Notes: generated from the letters alone by a model not told the origin. Positions 17,428 through 26,370 are shown, counted from the first letter of the stretch. The stretch is DNA of 64,000 nt from JACPFN01 sp964406135 (GCA_964406135.1 CAYOQO010000005.1:1-64000); one strand, 5' to 3'. Translations and numbers: made by a program.

Positions 17428-17862
17428 CTAAACGAGTTTAACTGCTCCGCCTACACGCTCAATTGCTGCTTTTGCAGATACACTACATGCATCAGCTTCA
17501 ATGGTTAGTTTTTTTTCTAATGAACCATCTGCTAAAATTTTAATTAATACAGATTTTTTACCGCAACCTGATACTTGCAAAAGCATTTCTTTAGTTACTG
17601 TTTGTCCATCATTAAAATGTTCTTGTAATTGCTCAAGAGTGATTAATTCAAATTCTTTTTTAAATAAATAGTTCGTAAATCCACGCTTTGGAATTCGACG
17701 AGACATCGGCATTTGTCCGCCTTCAAAACGCGCAGGAGCATTACCACTGGTACGAGCTCTTTGACCTTTATGACCTTTACCGGAAGTACCACCGCGGCTA
17801 CCACCGCGACCAACTCGTTTTCTTTTTTTTGTAAGCTTTGTTAAATTATTTAGCTGCAACAT
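17428..17862 (-). CDS. rplO: 50S ribosomal protein L15
   Basis: 144 residues of normal length. The Gly-rich N-terminal tail KRVGRGGSRGGTSGKGHKGQ, the segment ARFEGGQMPMSRRIPKRGF and C-terminal DACSVSAKAAIERVGGAVKL are diagnostic. The tail runs deep into 23S rRNA. It overlaps rpsE by 17 bases. No rpmD (L30) lies between rpsE and rplO, where it usually occurs. Confidence 0.96.
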   Translation of the reverse strand: MLQLNNLTKLTKKRKRVGRGGSRGGTSGKGHKGQRARTSGNAPARFEGGQMPMSRRIPKRGFTNYLFKKEFELITLEQLQEHFNDGQTVTKEMLLQVSGCGKKSVLIKILADGSLEKKLTIEADACSVSAKAAIERVGGAVKLV

Positions 17863-18370
17863 CTTTGCCTCGTGTTATTTCCAAAACTGTTTTGCCTCTT
17901 AATTTTGCAATATGCTTTGCTGAACGCAATTTTGCTAAAGCATTTAATGTTGCTTTTACAACGTTAATGTTGTTTGAAGAACCAATAGCTTTTGTCAAAA
18001 TATCTTTAATTCCTAAAGATTCCATAACTGCACGAACCGCAGCACCAGCAACAATTCCAGTACCTTTTGAAGCTGATCGTAAAACAACTTTACATGCACC
18101 ATGAGTACCTTGTACATCATACGGAATTGTTGTATTACGAAGTGGAACAGCAATACGTTGTTTTTGTGCACGCATAGTTGCTTTTCCAATTGCAACAGAA
18201 ACATCTTTACCTTTACCCATTGCAATACCAACGTTTCCTTTTTGATCACCGGAAACGACAAATGCTGAAAATGCAAAACGTTTTCCACCTTTTGTTACTT
18301 TCGTAACACGGCGAACACTGACTGCTTTATCAACTGAATTTGATTCTTCTTGAACCTGTTTTTTGCTCAT
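17846..18370 (-). CDS. rpsE: 30S ribosomal protein S5
   Basis: 174 residues. The double-stranded RNA-binding domain holds VRRVTKVTKGGKRFAFSAFV and VVSGDQKGNVGIAMGKGKDV; the C-terminal domain holds SASKGTGIVAGAAVRAVMES. S5 shapes the mRNA entry channel and translational fidelity. Located between rplR and rplO. Confidence 0.97.
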   Translation of the reverse strand: MSKKQVQEESNSVDKAVSVRRVTKVTKGGKRFAFSAFVVSGDQKGNVGIAMGKGKDVSVAIGKATMRAQKQRIAVPLRNTTIPYDVQGTHGACKVVLRSASKGTGIVAGAAVRAVMESLGIKDILTKAIGSSNNINVVKATLNALAKLRSAKHIAKLRGKTVLEITRGKDVAAK

Positions 18371-18391
18371 AATCTCAATACCAATTCAAAG

Positions 18392-18757
18392 TTATACTTT
18401 TAATCCGCCTTCTCGCAAACCTTCTGCAAGAGCTTTGATACGTCCGTGATATAAATAACAACCACGATCAAAACTTGCCATTGAAACATTTGCAGCAAGT
18501 GCTTTTTTTGCAAGATCTAAACCAACAGCTTTAGCAACTGCTGTTTTGTCCATTTTTTCTTTTTTAAAATCTAAGTTCAATGTTTGCGATGAAGAAGCAA
18601 CAATTGTTTTGCTTGCACTGTCATCAATTAACTGTGCAGAAATATGTTGCAAGCTACGAAAAACAGAAACTCTTGGTTTTAATGACATGCTTGCCAAAGA
18701 TTTGCGTACACGCAAAGCTCGACGCTGACGTCGCTGAACGATTTTTTTATTATTCAC
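18392..18757 (-). CDS. rplR: 50S ribosomal protein L18
   Basis: 121 residues. It has a basic N-terminus, PRVSVFRSLQHISAQLIDDS, and the C-terminal FDRGCYLYHGRIKALAEGLR, the usual 5S rRNA-binding protein pattern (FDRGGxxYHGRVxALAxAAR). It lies between rplF and rpsE in spc order. Confidence 0.96.
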   Translation of the reverse strand: MNNKKIVQRRQRRALRVRKSLASMSLKPRVSVFRSLQHISAQLIDDSASKTIVASSSQTLNLDFKKEKMDKTAVAKAVGLDLAKKALAANVSMASFDRGCYLYHGRIKALAEGLREGGLKV

Positions 18758-18771
18758 CGAAATTCCCTTAA

Positions 18772-19305
18772 TTAACTTTTACCTGTTTTTCTATGTATTA
18801 CTTCATCTTTTAGACGAACACCGGTGCCTTTGTAAGGCTCAGGACGACGTAAAGCGCAAATACGTTGAGCAACATCACCAACTAAAAATTTATCACTTGA
18901 TCGAATTGAAATGTTTTGTCCTGTTTTATCAATAACAACAGAAACATCTTTTGGTAATTTAAAATCAATTTTATGACTATATCCTAAAGAAAATACAATC
19001 ATATCGCCTTTTAATTCACCCTTGTACCCTAAACCAACAATCACAACATCTTTGGTAAAATCCTGTAAAGCACCTAACAATGAATTGTTAAGTAATGCTC
19101 GATGAAGACCCCAAATATTATTATTTTTTTTATTTTCAGGATTTGAAAGACCCAATTTAATTGCATCATTTTCTAAAGTTGCTTGTAAACTTTCAGGAAG
19201 TGTATACGTTCCTGATTTTTTAGGCCCTTTGTATGAAACAATTTGACCGTCAACGGTCACCGTGAGACCTTGAGTGCTAATAGGTTTGCGTCCAATTTTA
19301 GACAT
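18772..19305 (-). CDS. rplF: 50S ribosomal protein L6
   Basis: 177 residues from ATG 19305 (MSKIGRKPISTQGLTV), which has AAGGAA about 7 bases upstream; a longer in-frame start at 19338 would overlap rpsH. Family motifs are MSRIGRxPI-like start, GLGYKGELKGDMIVFSLGYS and the C-terminal RRPEPYKGTGVRLKDEVIHR. L6 binds the base of the L7/L12 stalk. Confidence 0.96.
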   Translation of the reverse strand: MSKIGRKPISTQGLTVTVDGQIVSYKGPKKSGTYTLPESLQATLENDAIKLGLSNPENKKNNNIWGLHRALLNNSLLGALQDFTKDVVIVGLGYKGELKGDMIVFSLGYSHKIDFKLPKDVSVVIDKTGQNISIRSSDKFLVGDVAQRICALRRPEPYKGTGVRLKDEVIHRKTGKS

Positions 19306-19322
19306 ACACAGTTTCCTTACCG

Positions 19323-19715
19323 TTACCAAATTGTACAAATTAATTCACCACCAACACGGTTTTGACGAGCAGTTTTATCTGTCATCACACCTTTGCTAGT
19401 TGTTAAAATATTTACACCTAAACCACCAATAACTGGTTTAATACGTTCAATTGAAGTATAAACTCGACGGCTTGGTTTGCTAACACGAACAATTTCATGA
19501 ATTGCAGATTCGCCTTCAACATACTTCAATACAACTTTAATCGTTGACCCACTCTCATTTTCTTCAAGCACAACATCTGAAACAAAACCTTCTTGTTTCA
19601 AAATTTGAGCAATTTCATAACGTAATTTTGAATAGCCAATCACGACTGATGATTTTGATCGAGAAACGCCATTTCTAATGATCGTTAAAAAATCTGCAAT
19701 TACATCTTTTGACAC
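19323..19715 (-). CDS. rpsH: 30S ribosomal protein S8
   Basis: 130 residues, standard length. It begins VIADFLTIIRNGVSRSK and ends with SKGVMTDKTARQNRVGGELI and CTIW, as in the family. S8 binds helix 21 of 16S rRNA and in E. coli its own spc mRNA near rplE. Located between rpsN and rplF. Confidence 0.97.
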   Translation of the reverse strand: MSKDVIADFLTIIRNGVSRSKSSVVIGYSKLRYEIAQILKQEGFVSDVVLEENESGSTIKVVLKYVEGESAIHEIVRVSKPSRRVYTSIERIKPVIGGLGVNILTTSKGVMTDKTARQNRVGGELICTIW

Positions 19716-19742
19716 AGTAATCCCTTATCCTAGTAATCTAAT

Positions 19743-20048
19743 TTACCAACTTGCTTTTTTCACACCAGGCAATAACCCGTTTGATGCAAGCTCACGCAAC
19801 ACAATACGAGAAACACCAAAAAAGCCCATATATCCACGAGCACGACCTGTTTGCGAACAACGTTTTTTAATACGAGTTGCACTTGAATTTCTTGGTAATT
19901 TTGTAAGTTCTGCTTGTGCAGCCATACGTTCTTTTAAAGAAAGTTTGATGTTGCTGACACGTTTTTTTAATTCACTTCTTTTTTCTTGAAATTTCTTAAC
20001 GAGACGTTCTCGTTTTTTGTTTCGTTCTATAACTGACGTTTTTGCCAT
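19743..20048 (-). CDS. rpsN: 30S ribosomal protein S14, zinc-free long form
   Basis: 101 residues, the long form without the CxxC zinc site. It ends with GRARGYMGFFGVSRIVLREL followed by ASNGLLPGVKKASW, the canonical C-terminus. S14 lies in the 30S head. The gene is between rplE and rpsH. Confidence 0.97.
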   Translation of the reverse strand: MAKTSVIERNKKRERLVKKFQEKRSELKKRVSNIKLSLKERMAAQAELTKLPRNSSATRIKKRCSQTGRARGYMGFFGVSRIVLRELASNGLLPGVKKASW

Positions 20049-20055
20049 AGCGTAC

Positions 20056-20616
20056 CTATTTTACATCCTGAATAAAAGGCATACCTAAACTTTTAAGTAA
20101 AGCATGGGAATGTTTTTTATTTTTTGTTTTCATTTCGATTGAAATGTTTAAACCAAAAATCTTATTTGACATATCATAATCAACTTCTGGGAACACAACC
20201 CATTCTTTAATTCCAAGATTGTAGTTTCCAAATTTATCAAAATTTGCAGGAACACCTCTGAAATCACGAACCATTGGCAATGATAAATTGATCAATCGAT
20301 CTAAAAATTCATACATGTTGCGACGTCGTAACGTAACTTTTGTTCCCAGCGGCATACCCTGACGAATTTTAAAACCCGCGATAGATTTTTTTGCAAGAGT
20401 AACAACTGCATTTTGACCAGCAATTTGCGATAATATTTTTTGCACAACTTGCAAAATCTTGTTATCACCAACAGCTTCTTTGACACCTATGTTCAAAACA
20501 ACTTTTGAAATCTTTGGTACTTCCATGACGTTATTTAAGTTTAATTCTTTTAATAACGCAGGACGAATTTTTTCATTGTACAAGATCTCTAATCGCGCTT
20601 TTTCCTGAGTTTTCAC
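20056..20616 (-). CDS. rplE: 50S ribosomal protein L5
   Basis: 186 residues. Typical segments are NVMEVPKISKVVLNIGVKEA, GFKIRQGMPLGTKVTLRR, MYEFLDRLINLSLPMVRDFR and NYNLGIKEWVVFPEVDYDM. L5 binds 5S rRNA and touches the P-site tRNA and S13. Spc operon order is kept (rplX-rplE-rpsN). Confidence 0.97.
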   Translation of the reverse strand: MKTQEKARLEILYNEKIRPALLKELNLNNVMEVPKISKVVLNIGVKEAVGDNKILQVVQKILSQIAGQNAVVTLAKKSIAGFKIRQGMPLGTKVTLRRRNMYEFLDRLINLSLPMVRDFRGVPANFDKFGNYNLGIKEWVVFPEVDYDMSNKIFGLNISIEMKTKNKKHSHALLKSLGMPFIQDVK

Positions 20617-20653
20617 GTTTCAAATTCCTTTTGGTAGCCTTAAAGACACTCTG

Positions 20654-20923
20654 TTAAATCCGTTTAATTTTATTTACTCTGACTGGTTTTCCTGTTAATG
20701 CATCAACGGGCATAACATTGGACATATGAATAAAAGATTCGCGTTTTTGTATCCCTGCAACATCGCCCTGTTTTCGAGCTTTAAGATGCTTGGTTACAAT
20801 GTTTACGCCTTTAACTTTAATTCTACCAGACTTTCGACAAAGTTCTAGAATTTCACCAACTTTACCATTATCATGGCCTGTGATTACTTGAACTTTATCA
20901 TTTTTTTTCAACCTAATTTTCAT
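20654..20923 (-). CDS. rplX: 50S ribosomal protein L24
   Basis: 89 residues, shorter than the usual 100-105. The KOW motif is KVQVITGHDNGKVGEIL; NIVTKHLKARKQGDVAGIQK follows, then the usual VMPVDALTGKPVRV. L24 initiates 50S assembly near the tunnel exit. The shortness is at the C-terminus. Confidence 0.95.
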   Translation of the reverse strand: MKIRLKKNDKVQVITGHDNGKVGEILELCRKSGRIKVKGVNIVTKHLKARKQGDVAGIQKRESFIHMSNVMPVDALTGKPVRVNKIKRI

Positions 20924-20931
20924 AACACCCC

Positions 20932-21297
20932 TTATAAAACTTCTGGAGCTGAAGAAATAATTTTAGTTTGACCTGTTGCTCTAATTTCACGAGCAATTGG
21001 ACCAAAAATACGAGTGCCAAGCATTTTATCATCTTTGATAATGACACCAGCATTTTCACTAAAACGAATGTACGAACCATCTGCACGACGAAGTGCCTTT
21101 TTAGTACGAACAATCATAACATCAACAATATCACCTTTTTTGACCATTCCCTGAGGAATTGCAACTTTTACAGCACATCGAACAACATCACCAATATATG
21201 CGTAGCGTTTACGAGTACTTCCAACTAAGTGAAAAATTTTTAATAATTTTGCACCAGAGTTATCAGCAACTTTCAGAAAGGATTCTTTTTGTACCAT
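20932..21297 (-). CDS. rplN: 50S ribosomal protein L14
   Basis: 121 residues. LKVADNSGAKLLKIFHLVGS near the N-terminus, VKKGDIVDVMIVRTKKALRR in the middle and GTRIFGPIAREIR near the end match the family. L14 forms an intersubunit bridge and the binding site of silencing factor RsfS. It lies between rpsQ and rplX. Confidence 0.97.
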   Translation of the reverse strand: MVQKESFLKVADNSGAKLLKIFHLVGSTRKRYAYIGDVVRCAVKVAIPQGMVKKGDIVDVMIVRTKKALRRADGSYIRFSENAGVIIKDDKMLGTRIFGPIAREIRATGQTKIISSAPEVL

Positions 21298-21310
21298 ACT
21301 TATTCCTTAC

Positions 21311-21553
21311 TTAAATAACACGGTGTAAATACATATATTTTGTTTTTGATTGCGGAGCACCTTCGTAAAATTCTACGCGATCTCCAATGCTTGCAACTTC
21401 TTCAGGATCGTGAACTTTATATTTCTTCACGCTTTTAACAATTTTTTGAAATTTTTTATGACGATATGCTCGTTCATAAGCAACAACAATTGTTTTGTCC
21501 ATTTTGTCAGAAACTACTAAGCCAATCAAAAGTTTTTTATTTTCAACAGACAT
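21311..21553 (-). CDS. rpsQ: 30S ribosomal protein S17
   Basis: 80 residues, an OB-fold protein with GLVVSDKMDKTIVVAYERAY, KKYKVHDPEEVASIGDRVEF and a short C-terminus. It binds 16S rRNA early in assembly. It follows rpmC by one base gap, so the two are coupled. Confidence 0.96.
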   Translation of the reverse strand: MSVENKKLLIGLVVSDKMDKTIVVAYERAYRHKKFQKIVKSVKKYKVHDPEEVASIGDRVEFYEGAPQSKTKYMYLHRVI

Positions 21554-21554
21554 T

Positions 21555-21752
21555 CTATGAACCCTTTTGATTTAAAACTGTCAATGCCTGAGCAAGCTTT
21601 TTACGCAATGTTTTTGGCAAAGATGTGTTTTTTTCAGGTGATGAGAATTTTTTCATTCTCAATAAAAATAATTCTTTTCTGATTTCTTCTGCACGCATTT
21701 TAAGTTGTGCGACATCCATCTTCATGAATTCTTGTTTTTCATGTTTTTGCAT
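21555..21752 (-). CDS. rpmC: 50S ribosomal protein L29
   Basis: 65 residues, two helices. LKMRAEEIRKELFLLRMKKF and the C-terminal LRKKLAQALTVLNQK match L29. It sits at the tunnel exit next to L23, where SRP and trigger factor dock. It lies 2 bases after rplP. Confidence 0.94.
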   Translation of the reverse strand: MQKHEKQEFMKMDVAQLKMRAEEIRKELFLLRMKKFSSPEKNTSLPKTLRKKLAQALTVLNQKGS

Positions 21753-21754
21753 GA

Positions 21755-22165
21755 TTAAACTTCCTTTCTCACGAATTTAGTTTTAATAGGAAGCTTAAAT
21801 GAAGCTTGTCTAAAAATTTCTTTTGCTAATGCTTCATCAACATCGCCCAGTTCACAAATAACTCGACCACGTTTCACAACTGCAACCCAAAATTCCGGAT
21901 TTCCTTTACCTTTACCCATACGAGTTTCTAAAGGCTTTTTACTTACTGGTTTATCTGGGAACATTCGTAAGAAGAATTTTCCACCTTTTTTAATTTTTCG
22001 AGCAACCGAAACGCGTAACGCTTCAATTTGCTGTGAAGTAATCCAAGCTGGTTCCATTGCTTCTAGTCCAAATTGACCAAAATCTACCGTGCGCGCACCT
22101 TTTGACAATCCTGTCATACGGCCACGATGTGATTTTCTAAATTTTACTTTTTTTGGCATTAACAT
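21755..22165 (-). CDS. rplP: 50S ribosomal protein L16
   Basis: 136 residues from MLMPKKVKFRKSHRGRMTGL. FGQFGLEAMEPAWITSQQIE, RMFPDKPVSKKPLETRMGKG and KGNPEFWVAVVKRGRVICEL are diagnostic. L16 organises the A-site region of 23S rRNA. Met3 would also serve as a start and gives the more usual MPKK N-terminus. Confidence 0.96.
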   Translation of the reverse strand: MLMPKKVKFRKSHRGRMTGLSKGARTVDFGQFGLEAMEPAWITSQQIEALRVSVARKIKKGGKFFLRMFPDKPVSKKPLETRMGKGKGNPEFWVAVVKRGRVICELGDVDEALAKEIFRQASFKLPIKTKFVRKEV

Positions 22166-22183
22166 GGCTTTAATCTTTCTGTT

Positions 22184-22828
22184 TTATTTTGTTTGATATT
22201 CGCCAACGCAAATCCAAACTTTGACCCCAATAACACCCATCACGGTTTGCGCTCGAATATAACCATAAGAAATATTTGCACGCAATGTATGCAATGGTAC
22301 AGAACCAACTCGAGACCACTCAGCACGAGCAATCTCAGCTCCATTCAATCGTCCTTTGCAACAAATTTTAATTCCACGAGCTCCAGCTCTCATCGCTGAA
22401 ATCGTTGCTTTTTTCATAAGCTTTTTAAAATTTGCACGTTGTTCAAGTTGAGCTGCAATATTTTTTGCAACAAGAACTGCATCTAATTCTGGTGTTTTAA
22501 TTTCTTCAACTGAAATATCAACACTACTTACTTGCAATTTTTCTGCTAAATTTTTTCGTAAAACGTCAACTTCTTGACCTTTTTTACCGATAACAAGTCC
22601 CGGACGAGCAGAATGAATAATAATTTTAACCATTCCACCAGTTTTTTTGATTTCAATACGAGCAACTTCTGCTTTAACAAGATTGCTTTCAAGATATTTT
22701 CGAATTACCAAATCATCTTGAAGCTCTTTGCCATACGAACCTTTTGCAGTATTTCTTGGGAACCATTGAGCATCCCAATCTCTGTAAACCCCGACGCGAA
22801 ATCCTATCGGATTAACCTTTTGACCCAC
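22184..22828 (-). CDS. rpsC: 30S ribosomal protein S3
   Basis: 214 residues. It begins MGQKVNPIGFRVGVYRDWDA and has the KH domain RPGLVIGKKGQEVDVLRKNL and the C-terminal GRLNGAEIARAEW and GVIGVKVWI. S3 lines the mRNA entry channel and has helicase-assisting activity in E. coli. Order rplV-rpsC-rplP is canonical. Confidence 0.97.
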   Translation of the reverse strand: MGQKVNPIGFRVGVYRDWDAQWFPRNTAKGSYGKELQDDLVIRKYLESNLVKAEVARIEIKKTGGMVKIIIHSARPGLVIGKKGQEVDVLRKNLAEKLQVSSVDISVEEIKTPELDAVLVAKNIAAQLEQRANFKKLMKKATISAMRAGARGIKICCKGRLNGAEIARAEWSRVGSVPLHTLRANISYGYIRAQTVMGVIGVKVWICVGEYQTK

Positions 22829-22836
22829 AAAATTTC

Positions 22837-23193
22837 CTATCTGTTTTTATTTTGAACTTCTGAACGTTTCAATATAATCGTCATATGACTCAATCGCTTT
22901 CTGAGTACTGCAGATCGTCCCATAGCCGAAGGCTTAAAGTACTTGTAAGCAGGACCTTGATCAACGCGAATTTCATCAATCACTAATTCTTGTGGCGTAA
23001 TGTCATCTTGTTGACATTTTGCGTTTGCAATCGCTGAATCAAGCAACTTTTTAATTGGTAAAGATTTTTCCATACCATATACTTTAAGCCAACCTAAAGC
23101 GTAAGCTGCGTTTTTTCCACGAATTACATCAACGATTGGTCGTAATTTATACGGTGATCGTTTAATATATTTTGCCGAAGCTTTAAAATTCAT
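22837..23193 (-). CDS. rplV: 50S ribosomal protein L22
   Basis: 118 residues. AKYIKRSPYKLRPIVDVIRG, NAKCQQDDITPQELVIDEIR and VLRKRLSHMTIILKRSE fit L22, although the usual Gly-Arg signature GRAxRIxKRTSHI is changed to GRSAVLRKRLSHM. Its loop lines the exit tunnel and is a macrolide-contact site. Confidence 0.95.
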   Translation of the reverse strand: MNFKASAKYIKRSPYKLRPIVDVIRGKNAAYALGWLKVYGMEKSLPIKKLLDSAIANAKCQQDDITPQELVIDEIRVDQGPAYKYFKPSAMGRSAVLRKRLSHMTIILKRSEVQNKNR

Positions 23194-23258
23194 GTTTTAT
23201 CCATTTATTAATCATACTATTATTTTAACAAAATGCCGTAACAACACAAGCTTCGTCA

Positions 23259-23561
23259 TTATTTTGACGCAGCTGCCGGTGCTGCTGCAGTTTCTGTTTT
23301 GCGCTGACCGCTATGCATTTTAAATGTGCGCGTCGGTGCAAATTCACCTAAACTATGGCCAACCATATTTTCAGTGACAAACACTTCAACAAATTTTTTA
23401 CCGTTATGAACTGCAAAAGTTAATCCTACAAATTCAGGTAAAACTAAACTTGCACGTGACCATGTTTTAATAAGTTCACGTTTTGAGCCAGTTTTTGCTT
23501 TTGCAACTTTTTTCAAAACTGAAGGATCCACAAAAGGACCTTTTTTTGCCGATCTAGACAT
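23259..23561 (-). CDS. rpsS: 30S ribosomal protein S19
   Basis: 100 residues. It begins MSRSAKKGPFVDPSVLKKVA; TWSRASLVLPEFVGLTFAVH and VTENMVGHSLGEFAPTRTF are characteristic. An Ala-rich tail (TAAAPAAASK) extends the C-terminus. S19 lies in the 30S head with S13. Confidence 0.97.
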   Translation of the reverse strand: MSRSAKKGPFVDPSVLKKVAKAKTGSKRELIKTWSRASLVLPEFVGLTFAVHNGKKFVEVFVTENMVGHSLGEFAPTRTFKMHSGQRKTETAAAPAAASK

Positions 23562-23585
23562 ATCTTTCTTCCATGTTTCAAAACG

Positions 23586-24401
23586 CTATTTGCGTCTTTT
23601 AATAATTAAAACATCTTTTTTACGACGAGTTCGTGTACCTTTACATCCTTTACCCCAAGGAGATACTGGATGCGATCCTGATTTTGATCGTCCTTCACCA
23701 CCACCATGTGGGTGATCAACAGGATTCATTGCCATACCACGAACCGTTGGTCTAAATCCACGGTTTCGAGTTCTTCCTGCTTTACCCCAACAAATGTTTT
23801 TGTAATCAGCATTGCCAAGAACACCAACTGTTGCCCAACATTCAAGAAGCAGCATTCGAACTTCACCAGACGGCATTTTTAATGTTGCAAAATTATTTTC
23901 TTTCGCAATAATTTGCGCTGAAGTTCCTGCACTACGAACAAGTTTGCCACCAGTCCCTGGTTTCATTTCAATATTATGAATAAAAAAACCAACTGGAATT
24001 TTGTTAATCGGTAAGCAATTGCCAACTTTTGGTTCAACATTTGCACCAGAAATAACAACATCACCTTTTTTTAAAGTATCAGGTGCTAAAATATAACGTT
24101 TTTCACCGTTTTTATATACAACCAATGCAATATGAACGTTACGATTTGGATCATATTCAAGATGTTGAATAATTCCTTCAACGTCTCTGACTGATCTTGA
24201 AAAATCAATAATTCTATATTTTTTTGCAGCTCCACCACCTCTGTGTCGAACTGTAATTCGACCATAAGCGTTTCTTCCACCTTTTCTTTTTAAACCAACC
24301 GTTAATGATTTTAATGGTTTTTCTGTTGAAAGATGCGAAGTATCAATAAACGTTTGAAAACGTAAAGAAGCACTTCTCGGTTTTCTTGAAACTATTGCCA
24401 T
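23586..24401 (-). CDS. rplB: 50S ribosomal protein L2
   Basis: 271 residues. RHRGGGAAKKYRIIDFSR, VGNCLPINKIPVGFFIHNIE and the C-terminal MAMNPVDHPHGGGEGRS match; the His of DHPHGGG is essential for peptidyl transfer structure. L2 joins the subunits. The gene lies between rplW and rpsS. Confidence 0.98.
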   Translation of the reverse strand: MAIVSRKPRSASLRFQTFIDTSHLSTEKPLKSLTVGLKRKGGRNAYGRITVRHRGGGAAKKYRIIDFSRSVRDVEGIIQHLEYDPNRNVHIALVVYKNGEKRYILAPDTLKKGDVVISGANVEPKVGNCLPINKIPVGFFIHNIEMKPGTGGKLVRSAGTSAQIIAKENNFATLKMPSGEVRMLLLECWATVGVLGNADYKNICWGKAGRTRNRGFRPTVRGMAMNPVDHPHGGGEGRSKSGSHPVSPWGKGCKGTRTRRKKDVLIIKRRK

Positions 24402-24410
24402 AAATCATCC

Positions 24411-24761
24411 TTACTTAGCTGCGACATGATGAGATTGTGAAGCATTTGTAGGATCCATAGATACTGGAGCATCTGTAAACAGATTCATATCTTGGCCTTT
24501 TTTGAGTGTAATAATTGCTATTTTTCGCAAATTGTCAACGCTTTCATTTCTTGTTCGAGAAATTTTACGTTTTCCTTTACGAACCATCACACGCACAGAC
24601 TCAACTTCAACATTAAATAATTTGTACATAGCTTCTGCAATCAAAGGTTTATTTGATTGAGGATGTACTTCAAGTGTTATTTTTTTCAAAGTTTGATGCA
24701 AACGATATGCTTTATTTGAAACAATCGGCCCAACAATGATATCGTAGATACTTAATTCCAT
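24411..24761 (-). CDS. rplW: 50S ribosomal protein L23
   Basis: 116 residues. YDIIVGPIVSNKAYRLHQTL, IAEAMYKLFNVEVESVRVM and KRKISRTRN fit the family, with an extra C-terminal tail (DAPVSMDPTNASQSHHVAAK). L23 is the docking site of SRP and trigger factor at the tunnel exit. It overlaps rplD by 10 bases. Confidence 0.95.
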   Translation of the reverse strand: MELSIYDIIVGPIVSNKAYRLHQTLKKITLEVHPQSNKPLIAEAMYKLFNVEVESVRVMVRKGKRKISRTRNESVDNLRKIAIITLKKGQDMNLFTDAPVSMDPTNASQSHHVAAK

Positions 24762-25408
24762 TTTGCCACCATTTCTTTAAACTGGCTTTCATCTTTTTTC
24801 AAAACTACGATACAATTGCCAAGTGACAATTCGTACGCATTTGCATCATCAAAACTCACAACATGTACATTGTTCAAATTATTCACTGAAGCCCAGTGAG
24901 TATAATCTTGACGATTTAAGAACATGACAATTTTTTTATCAATCAAACCTGCATTGCTGAAAGCTTTTGCAACTGCAGAAGTTGATGGTTTTTCTGAATT
25001 GAGCATCCAATCAAAAACATACAAGTTTCCAGCTTGAGCATAATCTGCCAAGCAAGCTGCAAGAACTTGATCTTTATTTTGTTTGTTAATTTTTAAAGTT
25101 CTCACGCGAGGCTGTGGTCCAAAAAGAACACCACCACTTCTCCACAATGGAGAACGTGCACTTCCTGCACGAGCTCGACCAGTACCTTTTTGTTTCCATG
25201 GTTTTTTATTTGAGAAAGAAACTTCACCACGAGTTTTGCATCCAACCGTACCTTGACGCCAATTTTGCATCAATGCACGAATCCAAACTGCATAACTTAC
25301 ATCAGTTAAACAAGTTTCTGAAATTCCCAAATCTTGAACAGTCATCGAAGTTAAAAGATTTGCTGTTAAATTTGTATTTTTTGTATTTGTTTTCATTTGT
25401 TTATTCAT
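24752..25408 (-). CDS. rplD: 50S ribosomal protein L4
   Basis: 218 residues. The extended tunnel loop is clear: TRGEVSFSNKKPWKQKGTGR then ARAGSARSPLWRSGGVLFGP. The C-terminal globular part has a normal alpha/beta pattern. In E. coli L4 represses the S10 operon by its leader mRNA; I see no such leader upstream of rpsJ, which follows tuf by 15 bases. An alternative Met5 start is possible. Confidence 0.95.
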   Translation of the reverse strand: MNKQMKTNTKNTNLTANLLTSMTVQDLGISETCLTDVSYAVWIRALMQNWRQGTVGCKTRGEVSFSNKKPWKQKGTGRARAGSARSPLWRSGGVLFGPQPRVRTLKINKQNKDQVLAACLADYAQAGNLYVFDWMLNSEKPSTSAVAKAFSNAGLIDKKIVMFLNRQDYTHWASVNNLNNVHVVSFDDANAYELSLGNCIVVLKKDESQFKEMVAKWN

Positions 25409-25411
25409 GCC

Positions 25412-26035
25412 TTATCCATTTTTGCGAACATACACCAAGGATCCAGGTTTTCCAGCCATTGCACCTTTAATCAAAACAAGATTATTTTGTGCAATAACCT
25501 GAACAACTTCTAAATTTCTCACAGTATTACGAGTTACACCCATATGACCAGCCATTCTTTTTCCTTTAATGACTTTACCCTGAGAACGCATGAAGCTGAT
25601 ACTTCCTGCTCGTCGACCGAGCATTGATCCGTGACTATTAACACCACCCGCAAAATTATGTCGACGCATGACACCTGCAAATCCACAACCTTTTGTTGTA
25701 CCAACAACATTGACTTGATCTTGAGCTTTTACCACTGTTGAAAAATCAAATGGTTGACCTACAACAAGAGTATCTGGAACTTGATCTACAGCAATTTCTT
25801 TTACCCAACGAAAATGTTTGGATTTTTGTTGAAGCCATTCCTGTTGGAATGTTTTTCCCTGGTATTTTTCACGCACGTATGCAACTTGAACAGCAATATA
25901 TCCATCTTTATCAAGCGACTTGATTTGAGATACATACCATCCAGAAGCATCAACAGCTGTCACCGGAACAACTTTATTGTCTCCAGCAAATACTTGGGTC
26001 ATTCCGACTTTGCGGCCCCAAAAACCATTAACCAT
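25412..26035 (-). CDS. rplC: 50S ribosomal protein L3
   Basis: 207 residues. MVNGFWGRKVGMTQVF at the start; GTTKGCGFAGVMRRHNFAGG and SHGSMLGRRAGSI in the central loop that reaches the peptidyl-transferase centre; GHMGVTRNTVRNLEVV near the end. L3 is an early assembly protein. The Gln of the loop that is methylated in E. coli lies outside the segments I could align with certainty. Confidence 0.96.
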   Translation of the reverse strand: MVNGFWGRKVGMTQVFAGDNKVVPVTAVDASGWYVSQIKSLDKDGYIAVQVAYVREKYQGKTFQQEWLQQKSKHFRWVKEIAVDQVPDTLVVGQPFDFSTVVKAQDQVNVVGTTKGCGFAGVMRRHNFAGGVNSHGSMLGRRAGSISFMRSQGKVIKGKRMAGHMGVTRNTVRNLEVVQVIAQNNLVLIKGAMAGKPGSLVYVRKNG

Positions 26036-26049
26036 AAAAACCCTTTGTT

Positions 26050-26355
26050 TTACTTAATTTCAACATCAACACCAGCAGAGATATTCAACTTCATCAACGC
26101 TGCCATTGTTTGGTCTGACGGTGAAATCATTTCTAAAATCCGCTTGTGTGTTATAATTTCAAACTGCTCTCTCGATTTTTTATCGATATGCGGAGATCGC
26201 AACACTGTAAAACATCGTTTTTTATTAGGCAGAGGAACAGGTCCGACAAGGTCGGTACCTGTTTTTTTAGCCGTCATTGCGATTTCTTTTACAGCTTTAT
26301 CTAATAATTGATGATCGTAAGATTTTAGTGTTAGTCTTATTTTCTGTCTTTTCAT
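26050..26355 (-). CDS. rpsJ: 30S ribosomal protein S10
   Basis: 101 residues. KIRLTLKSYDHQLLDKAVKE, GPVPLPNKKRCFTVLRSPHI and the C-terminal LMKLNISAGVDVEIK are canonical. S10 is in the 30S head and is also NusE in antitermination. It follows tuf on the same transcript, so the str and S10 operons are joined. Confidence 0.97.
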   Translation of the reverse strand: MKRQKIRLTLKSYDHQLLDKAVKEIAMTAKKTGTDLVGPVPLPNKKRCFTVLRSPHIDKKSREQFEIITHKRILEMISPSDQTMAALMKLNISAGVDVEIK

Positions 26356-26370
26356 CTAACATCCAATCAA

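Noticed and set aside
25754..26311. A 185-residue frame on the plus strand
   Set aside because: It lies opposite rplC and rpsJ, which are certain. The composition is that of an antisense shadow.
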